DNA of 22,814 nt from Caldithrix sp964468415 (lineage in GTDB: Bacteria > Calditrichota > Calditrichia > Calditrichales > Calditrichaceae), in NCBI GenBank assembly GCA_964468415.1, contig CAYXUS010000088.1, forward strand, positions 1-22,814, written 5' to 3'. The notes under the pieces were generated by a model. That model did no database searches. It saw only the letters and a list, made by a program, of their open reading frames with translations, and was not told the origin of the DNA. Below are positions 6,973 through 14,644 of this stretch, one piece after another. The stretch's first letter is position 1. Each line of letters begins with the position of its first letter. Both the position numbers and the translations under genes were made by a program.

Positions 6973-9525
6973 CTAATAATTAATATTCAACCCGATACGA
7001 ATATGGCGCGGCGGCCCCCAGGCCGTGGGATCATTGGTGTAATCGAACGAAGTGCCCGGGTTGGCATCTACCCCCGGCTTGCCCGTATCCGGGTACACCC
7101 AATACACATTGCGCTGATTGAACACATTGGTAATATGAATGAAAACCGTTTGGCGGAAGCCCAACCATTTGAAACGTTTGAACAAATTTACGTCCAGATT
7201 TTTTTGCATGGGGCCCCGTTCCGAATTCGGATTCAAAGCATTGGGCGAATAGGGATAGCCGGAGCTCAAATTACCGATAATCGACACGCCGAAGTGAGAG
7301 GGAGACTCGTATTCGAAATCAAACGAAACCTTGTGCGGAATGTCCCAATCGGCCACAAAGGTCCGATTGATGGGGTACAACGGCTGGTACCAGGTACTTT
7401 GTTTGCTGGCCTCCACATGGGAATAGGTGTAATTGATAAAGGCACTGAAATTACGCGAGATGTTGGCGCGCAAGGCGATTTCGGCACCGCGGGCAATGCC
7501 GTAAGCATCGTTGGTGAACAGTTGGTACGTTCTGGGGCCAAAAATGGACTTCAGGCCGGTCAAATCGGAAATATCGCGATAAAAAGCTGTTACGTTTAAC
7601 GAAACCTTTGAAGAAAGGCCCATTTGCAAACCAGCCTCGTAAGAGGTGGTGCGTTCGGGATTGATGTTACCGTACCCGATTTGTGTAACTTCGCCCAGAC
7701 TGTAATTGGGGTAAACTTTCTCTTCTTCGTTGGTTCCCTGATACACCAAATAATAATGAGGAAACTGATAGTACAATCCGTAAGCAAAGCGAAAAGCCAT
7801 CTTTTCGGAAATGGGATACGAAACGCCCAAACGCGGACTGAAATATTCTTTGTAAGTGGTTTTCTTCATGGGTGACGAGGTGGGACGCAAAATATCCACC
7901 GGGTAGTAAGTTTCAGGATACACCCGATCGTAACGCAGGCCTACGTTCATAATCATGCCGATATTGTGGAATTCCATTTTGTCCTGCACATAGCCGTGCA
8001 CGGAATACGGTTTACGATGGTAGGCTTCCCAGGCCTTCATGCGCAGCACCGTGGTATCGGCATCCTGCGCCGTGGGATTGCGACGCGCATAATCGATATC
8101 GTGACGAACAAAACGAAAGCCCGCTTTAATTTGATGAATTTGATTCACCTGCCCCAAAATATCGAATTTGGCTTCGTCGGTTTTGGAAGCCGTATTAAAC
8201 CAAACATAATCAATGCCCGAAACCGAAAAATTTTCGGGCGAAAGGATGTGCTTTTCGATCAGGCTTGTTTTCAGATCGTCAAAAATGTACGATTTGAAAT
8301 GGCGGTAATAATGGCTTAAAGAAACATTGTAAAAGTAGTTTTTGGAAAGCACGTGCTTAAACTGCACGTAACCCAGATAATAATCCGATTCGATGCGCGG
8401 CGCTCCGTAAGGATTGTATTTAAAAAAGTGATTGTACTGTTTGGTCTTTTTATTATTGTACAAACCGCCCAAAATCAGACGCATGTTGTTAGCCAAATTC
8501 AAACCTACCGAACCGATGCCCGTAAAAAAATCGTTGTAATTCATGGGGACTTTTTTCGGCGTTCCCGATTTGTCGTAGCCTTCGGAATCGCGGTAATCGG
8601 GATAAATGTAACCGTAAAAGCGGCCATCGGTGGTAAAATAACGGGCAGCCAGGTTGGCGCTTATTTTGTTTTTGGTGCCCGGAACAAAACCTTTAAAAGC
8701 CACTTCCTGATTGTAGGTGTTGTACGTTTCGATGTTCAAACCGTCCAATTTGTCGGTGTAGGCGGTGTAACTGATTTTGGCCTTGTGCTGTTCCGGCTCG
8801 CTGACCAAATTCATCACCGCCGACATGGCCCCGCCGTATTCGGCCAGGAACGTACCGGTGTAGGTTACCAGTTGGCTCAGGCCCATAATGGGTAAATCGT
8901 CGATGGAAAAGCCGCCCCAAATGGGATCGTTAAGCGAAATACCGTTTAACAGATAGGCGGTTTCGTTGGTACGACCGCCGCGAAAGTGCAAGCCGTCGTC
9001 CGGAGTGGTGTTAAACTGGCCGTACGGACCGGCCTGTTCGATGCGCACGGGCATAATGACAATGCCGGTTTGCAGACCGATGGCCTGTTTGTAATTGGTG
9101 ATCGGCAACGTTTCCACATGCGAGGCATCCACAATATTCATGGTGGATGTCAAATCTTTTTGCACCTGCGGCCTTTCGGCCACCACTTCGATGGCTTGCT
9201 TGAGTTCCATGGTTTCGGGTGTTAATGCGATGTCGATTTTCGTGGTTAAATCGGCATTAATTTGCACATTGCGTACAATTTCGGTGTGGTAACCGACCAT
9301 GGAAAATTCCACCGTGTAGGTGCCCACCGGAACATTCACCACAAAATATTCACCGTTTAAATTGGTAGCCGCGCCCATTAGCGTTCCCCGAATGACCACA
9401 TTTACGCCGGGCAAGGGTTCGCCGCTGCTTTTGTCTTTTACGATTCCGGCCAATTTTCCGGTGGTACCGGCATAAAGCGCCGAACACATAAAAATCATGA
9501 TAAAAATGGTGAGAATCTTTTTCAT
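6973..9525 (-). CDS. TonB-dependent outer-membrane receptor with N-terminal carboxypeptidase-regulatory-like domain
   Basis: An 850-residue protein. A signal peptide ends near LYAG (residue 19-20). A CarboxypepD_reg-like beta-sandwich follows at about 22-105 (GKLAGIVKDKSSGEPLPGVNVVIRGT). Next come a TonB-box-like string VVAERP (near 112) and a plug domain at about 120-235 (RGGRTNETAYLLNGISLNDP). A 22-stranded-type barrel fills the rest and ends RIGLNINY with a terminal aromatic. This architecture matches SusC-like and related receptors that import large substrates with TonB energy. The substrate cannot be read from the sequence; the catabolic genes upstream suggest an oligosaccharide (inference). 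A hairpin terminator at 9551-9587 lies just upstream, so expression may depend on read-through. SD-like AGAGGTCGGAA precedes the ATG. Confidence 0.9.
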   Translation of the reverse strand: MKKILTIFIMIFMCSALYAGTTGKLAGIVKDKSSGEPLPGVNVVIRGTLMGAATNLNGEYFVVNVPVGTYTVEFSMVGYHTEIVRNVQINADLTTKIDIALTPETMELKQAIEVVAERPQVQKDLTSTMNIVDASHVETLPITNYKQAIGLQTGIVIMPVRIEQAGPYGQFNTTPDDGLHFRGGRTNETAYLLNGISLNDPIWGGFSIDDLPIMGLSQLVTYTGTFLAEYGGAMSAVMNLVSEPEQHKAKISYTAYTDKLDGLNIETYNTYNQEVAFKGFVPGTKNKISANLAARYFTTDGRFYGYIYPDYRDSEGYDKSGTPKKVPMNYNDFFTGIGSVGLNLANNMRLILGGLYNNKKTKQYNHFFKYNPYGAPRIESDYYLGYVQFKHVLSKNYFYNVSLSHYYRHFKSYIFDDLKTSLIEKHILSPENFSVSGIDYVWFNTASKTDEAKFDILGQVNQIHQIKAGFRFVRHDIDYARRNPTAQDADTTVLRMKAWEAYHRKPYSVHGYVQDKMEFHNIGMIMNVGLRYDRVYPETYYPVDILRPTSSPMKKTTYKEYFSPRLGVSYPISEKMAFRFAYGLYYQFPHYYLVYQGTNEEEKVYPNYSLGEVTQIGYGNINPERTTSYEAGLQMGLSSKVSLNVTAFYRDISDLTGLKSIFGPRTYQLFTNDAYGIARGAEIALRANISRNFSAFINYTYSHVEASKQSTWYQPLYPINRTFVADWDIPHKVSFDFEYESPSHFGVSIIGNLSSGYPYSPNALNPNSERGPMQKNLDVNLFKRFKWLGFRQTVFIHITNVFNQRNVYWVYPDTGKPGVDANPGTSFDYTNDPTAWGPPRHIRIGLNINY

Positions 9526-9550
9526 TTCCGACCTCTACCGCTTGTTTGAA

Positions 9551-9587
9551 TAAAGGCGGCGTTCCCGCAAGGCACGGGAACACCACC
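9551..9587 (-). terminator. Rho-independent terminator after the CBM9-like genes
   Basis: On the minus strand the arm GGTGGTGTTCCCG (9587-9575) and the arm CGGGAACGCCGCC (9567-9555) form a 13-bp stem with two G-U pairs and a 7-base loop, followed by TTTATT. It begins eight bases after the stop codon at 9596 and ends about 25 bases before the receptor ATG. There is no room for a full promoter between it and that gene, so it may act as a partial, attenuating terminator. Confidence 0.75.
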
Positions 9588-9595
9588 GAAAATTG

Positions 9596-10627
9596 TTATC
9601 GCATTAAGATCATCTTTTGGGTAACCACCTGATGTTCGCCTTCCAATCGGTAAAAATACAATCCGGAAGGAACGTTCAAACCCTGATCGTTGGTACCGTT
9701 CCAGATAAGGCGATGGGTGCCCGCCCCTTGCATGCCGTTCACCAACGTGCGGACTTTTTGTCCCAAAACGTTGTAAATAACCAGACGAACATTCTGCGCC
9801 TTACGGATGGAATATTCGATGGTCGTCGTGGGGTTGAACGGATTGGGATAATTTTGCTGCAAAGCAAAATCCGTGGGTGCATTCGGGTTATTGTGATTGT
9901 CAATGGCCGTTACCTGCCCATAGGTGTACACATAGCGTTCGGAACCAATGGAATTGGGTGCAGCGTCGTTAACCCAGCCCTGTGTGGGATCCTCGGCTAA
10001 AAAGAGAATGGCCGTGGATTCGTATTCGCCGTTGGTTTCGCCGATGGCGGCACGCGGAATGGCCACTTCCATCTTGTTGTCGTCCAAATTCACAGCCACC
10101 AGACAACTGTCGTCGGGCAACGGTTCCCATTTGCTGTCGGTTCCGCTTACGCCGATGAACTTGTTGATGCCGTATTTGTGTGGCACTTCGAAACCGGGCC
10201 AGCCGTAGGGCACGGACAAATTAATCCAGTAATCGCCCGAAGTGTACCACCAGCCCCAGGTCAAGCCGGTAGAAGTGTCCACATCGGTATCGATGAACAA
10301 TTCGATGGCGGCCTGCATGTTGCCGCTAACCAGATTTTCCAGATCGGAGAAGGTACCGTCTTCGTTGATGTCGATACGCACGTACAAATAGTTGTCGTCG
10401 TGGGTGATGTAGAGATCTTTGAAATCCAAGGCGGGATTGATCACGCCGTCCATCACACCGTCGTAGTTGGTGTCCACACTGTCACCGATGCCTTCTACCT
10501 GATTCGGTGGCACATCGATCTGCATGTCTGCGCTCCAATCGCTCATATCACCGTCGATGGTAATTTTTTGAGCGAATGAAAACGCTACAAACAAACCGAT
10601 CATCAGAATTACGTAAAGTTTGTTCAT
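9596..10627 (-). CDS. Secreted CBM9-like domain protein with Type IX sorting tail (one module)
   Basis: A 343-residue protein. A signal peptide (about 1-19, ending FAQ) is followed by one CBM9-like module at about 20-225, beginning KITIDGDMSDW and containing DTDVDTSTGLTWGWW, AIPRAAIGETNGEYESTAI and AEDPT. A classical sorting tail at about 252-343 starts FALQQNYPNPFNPTTTIEY and ends KMILMR. CBM9-type modules bind sugars, often chain ends or amorphous polysaccharide, but no ligand can be assigned here. The protein is very close to the second half of the neighbouring 549-residue protein, including a 29-base stretch identical in DNA (10041-10069 and 11099-11127). That implies recent duplication. 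AAAGGAG sits seven bases before the ATG. A terminator follows at 9551-9587. Confidence 0.88.
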   Translation of the reverse strand: MNKLYVILMIGLFVAFSFAQKITIDGDMSDWSADMQIDVPPNQVEGIGDSVDTNYDGVMDGVINPALDFKDLYITHDDNYLYVRIDINEDGTFSDLENLVSGNMQAAIELFIDTDVDTSTGLTWGWWYTSGDYWINLSVPYGWPGFEVPHKYGINKFIGVSGTDSKWEPLPDDSCLVAVNLDDNKMEVAIPRAAIGETNGEYESTAILFLAEDPTQGWVNDAAPNSIGSERYVYTYGQVTAIDNHNNPNAPTDFALQQNYPNPFNPTTTIEYSIRKAQNVRLVIYNVLGQKVRTLVNGMQGAGTHRLIWNGTNDQGLNVPSGLYFYRLEGEHQVVTQKMILMR

Positions 10628-10647
10628 GAAAAGGCTCCTTTGTTAGT

Positions 10648-12297
10648 TTAACGGATTAAGATCATTTTTTTAGTAGCCACGTTTTCGCGGCTTTGCAAAC
10701 GATAAAAGTACACGCCAGAAGGCAAAGCAAGGCCCTGGGCATTCCGGCCGTTCCAAACCAGGCGATGCAAACCGGCACCCTGCTTTCCGGAAACCAATGT
10801 GCGCACTTTTTGTCCCAGTACGTTGTACACGGTTAAGGTAACAAATTGCGCTTTGTTCAGACGATATTCGATGGTGGTGGTAGGATTAAACGGATTGGGA
10901 TAGTTTTGCGCCAGAGTGAACGAAAGCGGTGCTGTGGCGGAGCCGCCCAGCGCGGTTAAATCACCCAAGGGACGGCCGTAATTGTACACATTGCGAAACG
11001 AGCCGTCATCATCGGGAGCCACATCGTTTACCCAATCGTTGGTGGGATCTTCGGCCAGTACCAGGATTCCGGTCGATTCGTTTTCGCCGTTGGTTTCACC
11101 GATGGCGGCACGCGGAATGGCCACTTCGATTCTGTTGTCGTCGATATTGCGCGCCACAATGCAGCTATCGCCCATGACTTCTTCGAATTGTTCGTCGTTT
11201 CCATTGGCACCGGTAAATTTTAAAATGCCGTACGCTTGCTTGGTTTTCAATCCGGGATTTCCATGCGGATCGGTAATATTCACGTAATAATCCCCGCCGT
11301 TTAGCCAGTAGCCCCAGGTCAAGCCGGTGGTGCTGTCCAGATCGGTATCGAAATAAAGCTGAATGAGCGCTTTGTAGCCTTCGGCATCCACAAGATTGTC
11401 CAAATCGGAGAAGGTGCCGTCTTCGTTAATGTCGATGCGAACGTAGAGATAATCATCATCGTGGGAGACCCAAATATCCTTAATATCCAAGGCGGGATTA
11501 ATAATATCATCCATCGTGCCGTCCCAGCCGTAATCTACGCTGTCTTGCAAGCCTTCTTCTTCATTGGGCGGTACGTCAAAATGCATGGCTTCGGTCCATT
11601 CATCCGTTTCGCCGTCAACCGTTACCTGTTTGCGTCCGTAGCGATACACATAGCGTTTGCTGCCGATATCATCGGGTGCGATGTCTTCGGGCCAGGGGTC
11701 TTGCCAGATACTGGCGTAGGCGAAAAAGGCGGTGGATTCGTACTCACCGTTGGTTTCACCGATTTCTTTGCGCGGTACGGAAATTTCCACTTCGTTGTCG
11801 TCCATATTGTAGGCAACATGACAGGCGATTCCCGCCGGGACGTAGCTCCAGTCCGAACCATTGACGCCGTTAAATTTCCACAGTTCCCATTCGATGGGCT
11901 CGTTTTCGGCGTAGGGATGGGAGATGTCCAAATAATAATCACTGCTTGTGTTCCACCAGCCCCAGTTCAGTCCCGTGGAAGTATCGCAGTCCACGTCCAA
12001 ATTCAGTTCGAAACCGGCGCCAGCAGGATAAAGGTTGGTATCTAACAACGAACCAAAGGTGCCGTTTTCATTTATCACGTAGCGGAAGTAAAGGGAATCG
12101 TCATCGTGGGTCACGTAAATATCGACCAGATCAATATTCGGATCGTCCACATCACCGGCTTCTTCCACATTGTTCGGCGGCACATCGATTTGCATCCACG
12201 GTTGCCAGTCACTCATGTCCCCGTCAACCGTTATGGTTTGGGTGTACCCGAAGGCAACCCAAAGTATGACAGCCCAAAATACGCTTAGGTATTTCAT
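10648..12297 (-). CDS. Secreted protein with two tandem CBM9-like modules and Type IX sorting tail
   Basis: A 549-residue protein with a signal peptide (about 1-19, ending GYTQ). Module 1 spans about 20-215 (TITVDGDMSDW; DVDCDTSTGLNWGWW; SVPRKEIGETNGEYESTAF). Module 2 spans about 220-445 (VTVDGETDEWTEAM; DTDLDSTTGLTWGYW; AIPRAAIGETNGENESTGI). A sorting tail at about 458-549 starts FTLAQNYPNPFNPTTTIEY. Each module carries an acidic DxDxDxxTGLxWG loop, possibly a calcium site (inference). There is no visible catalytic domain, so it is likely a surface carbohydrate-binding protein. The start has a strong site, GGGAGGAGCG, directly before the ATG. The 66 bases upstream are AT-rich. It probably shares a transcript with the one-module protein, 20 bases downstream. 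Confidence 0.88.
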   Translation of the reverse strand: MKYLSVFWAVILWVAFGYTQTITVDGDMSDWQPWMQIDVPPNNVEEAGDVDDPNIDLVDIYVTHDDDSLYFRYVINENGTFGSLLDTNLYPAGAGFELNLDVDCDTSTGLNWGWWNTSSDYYLDISHPYAENEPIEWELWKFNGVNGSDWSYVPAGIACHVAYNMDDNEVEISVPRKEIGETNGEYESTAFFAYASIWQDPWPEDIAPDDIGSKRYVYRYGRKQVTVDGETDEWTEAMHFDVPPNEEEGLQDSVDYGWDGTMDDIINPALDIKDIWVSHDDDYLYVRIDINEDGTFSDLDNLVDAEGYKALIQLYFDTDLDSTTGLTWGYWLNGGDYYVNITDPHGNPGLKTKQAYGILKFTGANGNDEQFEEVMGDSCIVARNIDDNRIEVAIPRAAIGETNGENESTGILVLAEDPTNDWVNDVAPDDDGSFRNVYNYGRPLGDLTALGGSATAPLSFTLAQNYPNPFNPTTTIEYRLNKAQFVTLTVYNVLGQKVRTLVSGKQGAGLHRLVWNGRNAQGLALPSGVYFYRLQSRENVATKKMILIR

Positions 12298-12363
12298 CGC
12301 TCGCTCCTCCCAAAAATTTTGAATTAATTTTTTTACGAATCCTTTCCTGTTTTTACCAACTTC
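12298..12363. other. AT-rich spacer with ribosome binding site
   Basis: This is the 66-base gap between the DUF4832 gene and the two-module CBM9 gene. On the minus strand it ends in GGGAGGAGCG before the ATG at 12297. The rest is A/T-rich and could hold a promoter, but I see no convincing -35/-10 pair and no hairpin terminator. Confidence 0.4.
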
Positions 12364-14622
12364 CTATTTTACAAACATGAGTTTTATTTGCTGTACGCTT
12401 TTGTCATCTTTTAATTCGAAGATGTACAGTCCGGAACTTACCTGCTTTAATTCATCGGTTCGTCCCTGCCAGATTAGTGTGGTTTGGCCGTTTGTCAGCG
12501 GAAAAGTGCGCACCAAACGTCCGCGGACATCGTAAATTCGCGCTTTTAAAAACCGTGAGCGTACGGGATTAAAACGGATGCGAACCGTACTGTTGAACGG
12601 ATTGGGATAGGCCGCCAATCCGAAGCCGGAAGGTATGCGTTGACGTCGGCCGGAATCGAGACCGGTTATCAGCAGGCGGTAACGGTAACTGTGATCCTGA
12701 TAGGCGTCCGGGGCGTAGTCGTCGTCATGGTTGTCGTCGAGATCGTTGACGTTGAAAATTACGGGTAAGACACGCAGGGTATCGCTCAGTTGCAAATCGG
12801 AACGGGCCACGGCCATTTCCACGCGTCCGGGGGTATTGGTGCCGGTTGCCATTACGGCGCTGCCAACATAGGTCCATCCCCAGGCGCCGTTTTGGCCGCT
12901 GTATTTCCAGAGGGATCCGTTTTCTACCATGAAATCGATACCCATGTGGCTGCCGCCGCTGTGGAAACCGGTGGCGGGATCGTTATCGGTATCGAAGAAG
13001 ACGTGGTAAAAGTAGTTGGCTTTAATGCTCCCTGCCACCTGATAGCTTACGTAGATGTTGTCGGCATCGTTGGTCATCCAGAGGCCGGTTAAATCCACGT
13101 CGTCGTTCAGGGCATCACCGGCGGTTTCTTCGTCCGGTGGCTGATCGAGACGGGGCACGTTTTTCCAGTCGTCGAAATTGCCATCGATGATGATATTGGC
13201 CGGATTTTGCGGTGGTTGTGCGTTCCCCGAGGTGAAACGCTCGAAGTAATCTTGCCCGGTGTAAGGGGTTCCCGCGGCCTGCGCATCGATAATTAATTGA
13301 TGGTGCAAATCGTTGAATCCGGTGGAATCTTCCCAAATGTTCTGATTGGCAAAGCGAATGGCGTATTCGGGTCGATAGCGCAGGGTGTCCACCGGATCGG
13401 CCAGATGAAGGAGCACCTGATAGGCGCCCTGGGGCAGGTCGGCAGGGATGCCTCCGGAAATTTGCACGTGTACGGTGTCTTCCGGTTGCCAAAATCGGGG
13501 ATCAGCTCCGGTAAGCAAACGATAGGTGGCATGGGTTGTGCTGTTGCGCAGGATGACTTCCAGCAGACGCGGATTGTAGGGGCTGGCAAAGCCGTGGTTG
13601 TACACGTCGAAATTCAGGATAAAAGTGCTGCCGGGCTTTAAGCTGTCTGGGAGCTGGGCCTGCAACAAAACGAAGCGATAACCCAAACGCTTGCGGATTT
13701 CGGGCATGCAACCGGCGTTTTGCCAACCGGCTAATACGTCTTCGTTGTAATCTTTGTTCAAGGCAGACCAGCGCATGTAGGCCAGATCTTTTAAGGCATT
13801 GGCGCAACCGGAATAGGCGCTGGGACTGCATGTCTCACCGCCCTGCGGGACGTAAAGGTTGTCCTGATGCAGATAGTCTTTGTCCGCCTGAATGTTGTTT
13901 GGCAGATAGGTTCCGTAGTCGGTTTCGCTGGCTAAAAAGCAATCGTTGTGGGCGCCGGTGCGGGATTTTTTGCTGCCGTTGAAGGCCTCGTCCGGCGCAA
14001 TGGGCAAACTGTCGTTGAAGATCAGCCGCTTGTAATTGGGTGTCCGCACGACCACGTCTCTTTGCACGGGCAGGGCGTCTAATAAGGCGAACAGCACGGT
14101 GCGTCGGTCGGCGGTGTTATTCAAATGATGCGATGAATAGTACCATTCGCCCCAGGCGCCGATGAATCCGGCTTCCATGTAGGCGATGACGTCGTAATTT
14201 TTTTGCAAAATGGGTTTGATCTGATCAATGTGCAGGAGAATGGTGTCCAGAGCGGCATCGGCGCCGTTTTGATCGTCGGTGTAGGAAAAGCGTATGATGA
14301 GCTTGACGCCGCCTTCCCGCGCGATGTCCAAATCTTTTTGCATGAGATCCAAAAAGGATTGGGGCAAAGGCTTGTCGTGATATTGGGGAATGGTGTAAAT
14401 GCGCTGAATTAGCGACAGATTCTGTGCCTTGAGACTATTGCACAAAGAAAGGGTGACCGGGGAACTGAGATAGGTAGAAAAACCGCGTTCGGGATTGAAG
14501 ATGTCTTCGTCGGAAGGCTGATAGACGACGGTCTGTAAGGATTGGGCAAAGGAGAGGGCTGCCCAAAGCAAAGCAAAAATGATTGCTATCATTTTTGCGG
14601 GTTTGTTTGCGGATATGGCCAT
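12364..14622 (-). CDS. Secreted DUF4874/DUF4832 TIM-barrel-like protein with CBM9-like module and Type IX sorting tail
   Basis: A 752-residue protein with a signal peptide ending near SFAQ (residue 24-27). Residues about 35-205 match the DUF4874 pattern: NPERGF (43-48), LIIRFSYTDD (108-117) and EAGFIGAWGEWYYSSHH (150-166). Residues about 205-410 look like DUF4832 (FNGSKKSRTGAHNDCFLAS; NLYVPQGGETC). I recall this pair being placed with TIM-barrel glycosidase-like folds. Glu159 in GAWGEW, with Glu150, resembles the acid/base Glu at the end of strand 4 in clan A glycosidases; activity is unproven. A CBM9-like module follows at about 475-650 (IIIDGNFDDW; DTDNDPATGF), then a sorting tail from about 665 (YPNPFNSTVRIRF). 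AAGGAAA upstream supports the ATG at 14622. It is the best candidate polymer-degrading enzyme here. Confidence 0.8.
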   Translation of the reverse strand: MAISANKPAKMIAIIFALLWAALSFAQSLQTVVYQPSDEDIFNPERGFSTYLSSPVTLSLCNSLKAQNLSLIQRIYTIPQYHDKPLPQSFLDLMQKDLDIAREGGVKLIIRFSYTDDQNGADAALDTILLHIDQIKPILQKNYDVIAYMEAGFIGAWGEWYYSSHHLNNTADRRTVLFALLDALPVQRDVVVRTPNYKRLIFNDSLPIAPDEAFNGSKKSRTGAHNDCFLASETDYGTYLPNNIQADKDYLHQDNLYVPQGGETCSPSAYSGCANALKDLAYMRWSALNKDYNEDVLAGWQNAGCMPEIRKRLGYRFVLLQAQLPDSLKPGSTFILNFDVYNHGFASPYNPRLLEVILRNSTTHATYRLLTGADPRFWQPEDTVHVQISGGIPADLPQGAYQVLLHLADPVDTLRYRPEYAIRFANQNIWEDSTGFNDLHHQLIIDAQAAGTPYTGQDYFERFTSGNAQPPQNPANIIIDGNFDDWKNVPRLDQPPDEETAGDALNDDVDLTGLWMTNDADNIYVSYQVAGSIKANYFYHVFFDTDNDPATGFHSGGSHMGIDFMVENGSLWKYSGQNGAWGWTYVGSAVMATGTNTPGRVEMAVARSDLQLSDTLRVLPVIFNVNDLDDNHDDDYAPDAYQDHSYRYRLLITGLDSGRRQRIPSGFGLAAYPNPFNSTVRIRFNPVRSRFLKARIYDVRGRLVRTFPLTNGQTTLIWQGRTDELKQVSSGLYIFELKDDKSVQQIKLMFVK
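14573..14598. repeat. Perfect 11-bp hairpin with NGCN loop inside the signal-peptide codons
   Basis: The plus-strand arms are GCAAAAATGAT and ATCATTTTTGC, with loop TGCT. It is a member of the hairpin family in this window whose core is GAT-NGCN-ATC. It covers about codons 9-17 of the DUF4832 gene, in the signal peptide. Confidence 0.85.
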
Positions 14623-14644
14623 TAAGGTTTCCTTTTGTCTAATG

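Noticed and set aside
6973..9525. Calling the receptor SusC and the next gene SusD
   Set aside because: The receptor architecture is compatible with SusC, but the following protein shows no lipobox or recognisable TPR-rich SusD features.
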